Source: Ancylostoma caninum (lineage: Eukaryota > Nematoda > Chromadorea > Rhabditida > Ancylostomatidae). Taken from it: DNA of 64,000 nt. Of this stretch, positions 61,345-64,000 are shown piece after piece. A program made the translations under genes and the position numbers. The first letter of the stretch is position 1; each line of letters opens with the position of its first letter. The notes beneath the pieces are model-generated. The model was not told the origin of the DNA. It did not search any database and saw only the letters and a program-made list of their open reading frames with translations. The stretch spans positions 186,001 through 250,000 of the forward strand of contig JBAJFG010000611.1 in assembly GCA_037903475.1 (NCBI GenBank), read 5' to 3'.

Positions 61345-61560
61345 TTATGTTGGAAGTATTTTCATTGAATAAACATCTTCCTCTCTCCGGTGATGTTCTT
61401 CAAGGTGCTGAGCTGTTGCATTTAGACATCGGCATCGATGTTCACTTACTGCTGCAGCAGCCTTTACCACACTTAGCAGCTCCTCCGAGTTGACTTCAGA
61501 GGGGTGCTCAGCCTTCGCGTCATCTTCAAGATTGGAATCAAAGCAACTTGTAATCTCAAA
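61345..61560 (-). CDS. Candidate terminal exon, acidic/helical protein
   Basis: The minus strand has a pyrimidine-rich tract (CTTAAATTTTTTGAG) that could be an acceptor, followed by about 70 codons. They read CFDSNLEDDAKAEHPSEVN, EELLSVVKAAAAVSEH, RCRCLNATAQHLEEHHRREE and a short tail to a TAA. The acidic start, alanine-rich helix and His/Glu-rich helix are unlike translations of AT-rich noncoding DNA. I cannot name a family. A coiled-coil or helical regulatory tail is possible. Confidence 0.4.
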   Translation of the reverse strand, partial: FEITSCFDSNLEDDAKAEHPSEVNSEELLSVVKAAAAVSEHRCRCLNATAQHLEEHHRREEDVYSMKILPT

Positions 61561-61920
61561 AAATTTAAGAAAAAAACAAGGCAAAATAAACCAAGGTTTT
61601 TTATTGTTGTCAATAATTTATATTATAATAAGAAGAAAAATTGGAAGTTTACAAATAAACTTATACGTTCTAAAGAAATAGATCTACTGAGATAGGATTG
61701 TTTGTCTTGTAATTGTTGTTTTTTAGTTTCAATAGTACGAAAGGAGTTTACTTGCACGAGCTTCTCTGGTCCCTACTCGTCTGCGTACGATAGAAAGAGA
61801 TAGATGGGTGGGGTGAAGAAGAAGAAGGTCAAAAGATGATGGTCCTGAGTTTTTCGGTGTAGTACTGTTCACTTGTAAGAATTCTCTGCCATGCGGGACT
61901 TACGGATATGTATACTTGTT
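61561..61920. other. No feature seen
   Basis: AT-rich. It contains a 23-bp piece at 61768-61790 that resembles the right arm of the palindrome at 29759-29922. Confidence 0.4.
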
Positions 61921-62793
61921 CAAGTGTCTTCTCAGGTGGAAAAATTCCAGTAGATTACGGGTGCTTTCGAGCAGATTTCGTTTATTTTTCGCCGAAATAT
62001 TTCCCGATTTCGCCCGAAAATTACACGTAAATCTCCGAAAAATAAGCGAAATCCACTGGAATTTACCCGAATTCCGCCCGAAAAATAAGCGAACTCGCTG
62101 AAAAGTACGCGAAAATTGCTGCGACATCAACTGAGGCGACAAGTTCCAACCAGGGTCGGCGGCCACGCAGCGTTGCGCCGCTGTGGGCCCAGAGCAAAAT
62201 TGCTGCACTCCGTCAAATATTTCCGGGTGCAGGTGGCATCATCAACCACCCTTGAGTACGACTCCTGAAACGAGATCACTCATGCAGTACATCCAGTTGA
62301 TGTGCAACGTAGATTCCGCTGGTGAATATTTCCCATGTTAGCATGGTATATTTATATGCATCATATAAATTCACAAAGCTTTTTGCTAGTTATGATGAGT
62401 GAATTTTTTGGAATTTTCTGAGGCATAACCCATTTCGGAAGGTGGAGAAGCAACGGCAATAATTAGTGAAAAACGAATTTACCAGAAAAATAAACGAAAA
62501 ATACACGAAATCTACTGGAATTTACACGAATTGCAGTTTCCAGTAGATTTCGCTTATTTTACGTGTAAATTCCAGTGGAATCCACTGGAATTTACACGAA
62601 GTGCAGATTCCAGTAGATTTCGCTTATTTTACGTGTAAATTTCAGTGGAATCTACTGGAATCGAGAAAAATTGCGAAATTCCAGTGGATTACGCTTATTT
62701 TACGTGTAATTGTTTCGGAAATAAATTTCCGAAACTAATACACGTAAAATAAGCGTAATCTACTGGAATTTTTCCACCTGAGTTGGACACTTG
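61921..62793. mobile_element. Repeat-rich foldback element (873 bp)
   Basis: The ends are inverse copies: CAAGTGTC, then CTCAGGTGGAAAAATTCCAG and TAGATTACG at left (61921-61959), matched from the right end at 62793 inward. The inside is dominated by words such as TTCCAGTAGATT, CGCTTATTTTACGTGTAA and TCCACTGGAATTTACAC in both orientations. They include a 70-bp tandem unit (62521 and 62591) and a hairpin with roughly 45-bp arms at 62678-62773. A central part (about 62100-62460) is unrelated single-copy sequence. No transposase is present. The CTCAGG start recalls the element at 42171. Confidence 0.75.
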
Positions 62794-63214
62794 TCTTTAG
62801 TCTGCTTATTCTCATTGCTGGAATGTCTCGAACATAGGAATGAAAGCCTATATGCAATATCTATTAATCAAACACGCGAATATGTAAATATAACTAATGA
62901 ACGGTGCTGGATAAAGTAAGAAAAAGCAAAGCAGGATAAACATAACAAACACGAACCATGCAACAAGCCAACTGTTAATCCTAATTAACTAATTAGCAGA
63001 TGCCGTCTACTTGTTGTCAGTGTTCCCTAAGACTTTAAACAACATGTTTGAGCACAAATCTTTGGCGATCTGTCCGGGAGCCCTCAAGCTTGGGAAATCA
63101 AACACTTGGTACTTGCACCACGAATGAATGAAGAGCAAAGTAAGGAAAAGAACTATGAGGCTGATCGAACTCAGCGCTTTTATAGAAGCTCGGAACTTAC
63201 TCTGAGTGATGTTA
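62794..63214. other. No feature seen
   Basis: AT-rich sequence without an open frame or repeat of note. Confidence 0.4.
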
Positions 63215-63550
63215 TCACGTCGTTCTCACGAACCTCAAAGAGAAAATACAAATTAGCATGAAACATGAAACTGCTATATGTGCTCTTGTCTGGAGCCCAT
63301 TGTACTCGTCCATGATGCTGGCGTCGTAGCTCGGAGCATGTTCTTCACAAACTTCTTTTGCTATGTCGCCGCAGCCCTTATACTCAATCATGAGTGTAGA
63401 TATGACATGGCGAGGAGGCTGATAGTCCAGGAAAACATTGGCTTCCACAGAGCAGAAGAAGAAGTGTTCGAGAGAATGACTAGCAGAATATCTAGTTGGA
63501 GTATAACCTTGCCCACTACCTAAAACCGGACATTTCGCTTCGTAGCTCAT
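63215..63550 (-). CDS. Candidate cysteine-containing secreted/GPI-type C-terminal exon
   Basis: This minus-strand frame has 111 codons and starts MSYEAKCPVLGSGQGYTPTR. Cysteines lie at about residues 7, 33, 60 and 68 in an extracellular-looking context (EYKGCGDIAKEVCEEHAP). A hydrophobic segment, HIAVSCFMLICIFSLRF, stands almost at the end. That layout suits a GPI-anchored or single-span surface protein. The real exon may begin before or after the ATG, since AG/GT-like sites lie near the start. I considered Ly6-type families but cannot confirm the cysteine spacing. It is one of the most convincing host coding candidates in the window. Confidence 0.42.
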   Translation of the reverse strand: MSYEAKCPVLGSGQGYTPTRYSASHSLEHFFFCSVEANVFLDYQPPRHVISTLMIEYKGCGDIAKEVCEEHAPSYDASIMDEYNGLQTRAHIAVSCFMLICIFSLRFVRTT

Positions 63551-63641
63551 AGGAATTGTGGAAACTATCCGAAAACTGTCCAGCTCACCTTATACGCATG
63601 GCTCTGAACGCATCTTTAAACACATCTTCATATGTTCTCGG

Positions 63642-63914
63642 CAGTGGAGGACACAGGGGGAGGCGCCCCCCCCCCCCCGAGAATGGGTCTTGAAATTTTT
63701 GAAATTACTTTACAATACATACAAAAGTCTTGTATTAGTTTGTTTTTACTAGTTTATTTTTACTATTATTTTTAATATATTTTTTTAAAAATTATTCATT
63801 ATTATAGTTAAGTTTTCTATTAATTTTATCTTCCGTCTAGGTCCCCAAAATGGCAGAGACCCCACTTTTTTTCCCACGCCCCCCCCCCCCGCCCATTTTC
63901 TGCGTCCGCCACTG
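63642..63914. mobile_element. hAT-like non-autonomous element with 8-bp TSD
   Basis: The 273-bp element runs from CAGTGGAGGACACAGGGGGA to the inverse of CAGTGGCGGACGCAG. It is flanked by GTTCTCGG (63634-63641) and GTTCTCAG (63915-63922), an 8-bp target duplication with one mismatch. Terminal CAGTGG and an 8-bp duplication are hAT-superfamily features. C runs of about 14 and 12 lie just inside both ends. The centre is AT-rich and noncoding. Confidence 0.8.
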
Positions 63915-64000
63915 GTTCTCAGCAGTTTGATCTTCTGGTAAGCTCTTGTCGTGTCATCTGCACTTGAGCCCGATCTTTGAGCATCCCTTAATTAATAGTT

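Overview
This window looks like nuclear DNA of a parasitic nematode, most likely a hookworm-like strongylid (Ancylostoma/Necator type). The inference rests on AT-rich sequence without bacterial gene density, no long uninterrupted host gene, worm-style splice-like signals, and a load of decayed transposable elements. These are mariner and Tc-like elements with TA target sites, an RTE-like non-LTR retrotransposon whose C-terminal motifs resemble copies I know from hookworms, and a Penelope-like element (PLE) with a GIY-YIG endonuclease. No database search was possible, so the species call is an inference.

Layout, left to right. 1-5.0 kb is unassigned, with one isolated transposon-type terminus (4.2 kb) and a tetranucleotide repeat (4.93-5.03 kb). 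5.69-6.72 kb is a long inverted-repeat element. 8.53-9.20 kb is a pair of inverted PLE pseudo-LTRs flanked by a 17-bp direct repeat. 12.74-13.57 kb is a mariner remnant. 14.55-15.96 kb is a Tc3-like element with long inverted arms and a strong internal hairpin, cut at its right end by an RTE 3' fragment (15.96-16.28 kb). 24.20-25.09 and 45.29-46.18 kb are two copies, 889 and 891 bp, of a palindromic mariner derivative. 26.64-27.07 kb is a foldback MITE. 28.1-30.9 kb holds a possible DNA element, a small palindrome and an RTE-like reverse transcriptase fragment. 36.55-38.7 kb holds a hAT-like end and a broken PLE. 42.17-42.62 kb is a small element made of 22-bp repeats. 48.36-48.93 kb is a 565-bp palindrome. 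53.92-54.82 kb is a second mariner of the 12.7-kb family in the opposite orientation. 60-64 kb has hAT-like pieces, one with an 8-bp target duplication, and an 870-bp repeat-rich foldback element.

Host coding sequence is sparse and uncertain. The best exon candidates, by residue composition and neighbouring splice or poly(A)-like signals, are at 23.6-23.9 kb (minus, cysteine-rich), 57.7-57.9 and 58.7-58.9 kb (minus), 59.0-59.4 kb (plus), 61.3-61.6 kb (minus) and 63.2-63.55 kb (minus, cysteine-containing with a hydrophobic C-terminus). None could be assigned to a family. Much of the window is probably intergenic or intronic DNA shaped by mobile elements.

The most notable signals are the palindromic (foldback) derivatives from several transposon classes, the inverted PLE terminal pair with its target duplication, and the 22-bp repeat element that is open in all three forward frames.
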